Source: Pseudoclavibacter sp. AY1H1 (GTDB lineage Bacteria; Actinomycetota; Actinomycetes; Actinomycetales; Microbacteriaceae). From it: 64,000 nucleotides of DNA. Where the stretch lies: positions 138,701 through 202,700 of the forward strand of contig NZ_PSXX01000005.1 in assembly GCF_002931055.1 (NCBI RefSeq), in the 5' to 3' direction. Within the stretch, counting starts at the first letter, position 1; each line of letters opens with the position of its first letter. Of the stretch, positions 63,398-64,000 are shown piece by piece. Below the pieces are notes generated by a model that searched no databases, was not told where the DNA came from, and saw only the letters and a list, made by a program, of their open reading frames with translations. The position numbers were made by a program, and so were the translations under genes.

Positions 63398-64000
63398 TCA
63401 GCTTTCGCGACGGCGGCTCAGGAAGCGCGCGCCAGTCACCGCGGCGGCACCGACGCCGAGGACGAGCAGGCCGATGCCCGCCGCGCCGAAGGCGTCTTCC
63501 GCGCCGGTGGTCGCGAGCGACTTGCTCTGCGCCTTGCCCTTGGTGTCGCCGTTGCCAGTACCGTTGCCGCCACTTCCAGCCGGGGCAGAAGTCGCGCTCG
63601 GCGACGTGCCGCCGGTGGCTGGCGTCTCGCCGGTGACCGAGAAGGACGTCGTGGCCGTCTGCTCTGCCGCAGCTGCTACGGCGTCGGGCTCGAGCTCCAC
63701 CGCCGAGGGCGACTCAGCAGACGCCGTCAGCTCGGACTCCTCCTGCACGATGAGCGGCACCGCGCGGGCGGAGTCGGCAGCAGGAGCGTCGGTCTCCTCG
63801 CCAGCCGCGGGGCTGATGGTCGTGAGCGTGATGCCGTAGTCGCCGACAGCCCAGGCTGCGTCGTACGTGATGATGCCGGCGTAGTTGCCGTCCGCATCCG
63901 GAGTGATCGGCTCGGCGGACTCGAACTCCGCGGAGCTGCCATCCGGGAGCAGGAGCGTGAGGCCCAGCTCGGCGCCGGGTGCGAAGCCGGTCGCGACGTA
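63398..64000 (-). CDS. LAxTG-anchored cell-wall protein (partial, N-terminus outside the window)
   Basis: The frame is open to the window edge, giving the last 200 residues. From the edge it reads YVATGFAPGAELGLTLLLPD and GNYAGIITYDAAWAVGDYGI, the same Ig-like domain as in the gene at 62019. A linker rich in Ala/Glu and then Gly/Ser/Thr follows, and the sorting signal LATTGAEDAFGAAGIGLL is identical to that of its neighbour. A GTG at 63760 could be mistaken for a start but lies in the middle of the protein. Confidence 0.85.
   Translation of the reverse strand, partial: YVATGFAPGAELGLTLLLPDGSSAEFESAEPITPDADGNYAGIITYDAAWAVGDYGITLTTISPAAGEETDAPAADSARAVPLIVQEESELTASAESPSAVELEPDAVAAAAEQTATTSFSVTGETPATGGTSPSATSAPAGSGGNGTGNGDTKGKAQSKSLATTGAEDAFGAAGIGLLVLGVGAAAVTGARFLSRRRES

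Overview
The window looks like a chromosomal segment of a high-GC actinobacterium, most probably a member of the Microbacteriaceae. The clues are gene content (an actinobacterial tad locus with a DUF4244 pilin-like gene, a DUF4177-ridA pair next to class A PBPs, a FolP2-type dihydropteroate synthase paralogue, LAxTG surface proteins), the frequent hexamer GGATGC/GCATCC, and a strong tendency to leaderless transcription: a TAnnnT hexamer lies 6-7 nt before the start codon of at least ten genes. No insertion sequence, prophage, CRISPR array or rRNA was seen. The genus is not determined.

Layout. 0-5.2 kb: tail of an unknown gene, ribA, an MHS-type transporter, an ABC exporter and pncA. 5.3-8.8 kb (minus): a PBP4-type carboxypeptidase, a RibD-like reductase, folP2 and tRNA-Thr(CGT). 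8.9-15.2 kb (minus): the replication cluster topA-tmk-holB followed by a secreted tripeptidyl-peptidase-like lipoprotein. 15.1-18.6 kb (minus): a compact tad pilus operon. 19-28 kb: acs, ridA, a small DUF4177 gene, and two class A PBPs flanking a metallophosphoesterase; then tRNA-Pro(CGG). 28.3-35.8 kb: an APH-like kinase, a sarcosine-oxidase-like flavoenzyme with a LysR regulator and a GltS-like symporter, a DinB/thiol-reductase pair, an SDR and a DUF1801 gene. 35.9-42.7 kb: a deacetylase lipoprotein with a membrane partner, a TetR-controlled MFS/amidohydrolase operon behind a perfect palindrome, and a RelE/Phd module. 42.8-45.9 kb: a LysR gene divergent from a mesX-mesD (DUF1852/core-MetE) pair. 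45.9-53.4 kb: tdk, GNAT, APC permease, mqo, the asd-ask aspartate-pathway operon and an array of three long palindromes. 53.4-60.7 kb (minus): dnaX-recR and pta-ackA. 60.8-64 kb: SRP RNA, a NAD(P)-binding protein, tRNA-Ser(GGA) and two tandem LAxTG cell-wall proteins, the second cut by the window end.

How the parts work together. Several groups are functionally coherent: aspartate to methionine (ask, asd and the folate-independent MesX/MesD), acetate metabolism (acs, pta, ackA), peptidoglycan synthesis and trimming (two PBPs, the carboxypeptidase), DNA replication and repair (topA, tmk, holB, dnaX, recR, tdk) and surface structures (tad pilus, LAxTG proteins). The most unusual items are the near-identical tract shared by the two PBPs, the palindrome array between ask and recR, the TadE-like frame that runs through the topA promoter into topA, and enzymes that lack expected active-site residues (FolP2-like, sarcosine-oxidase-like).
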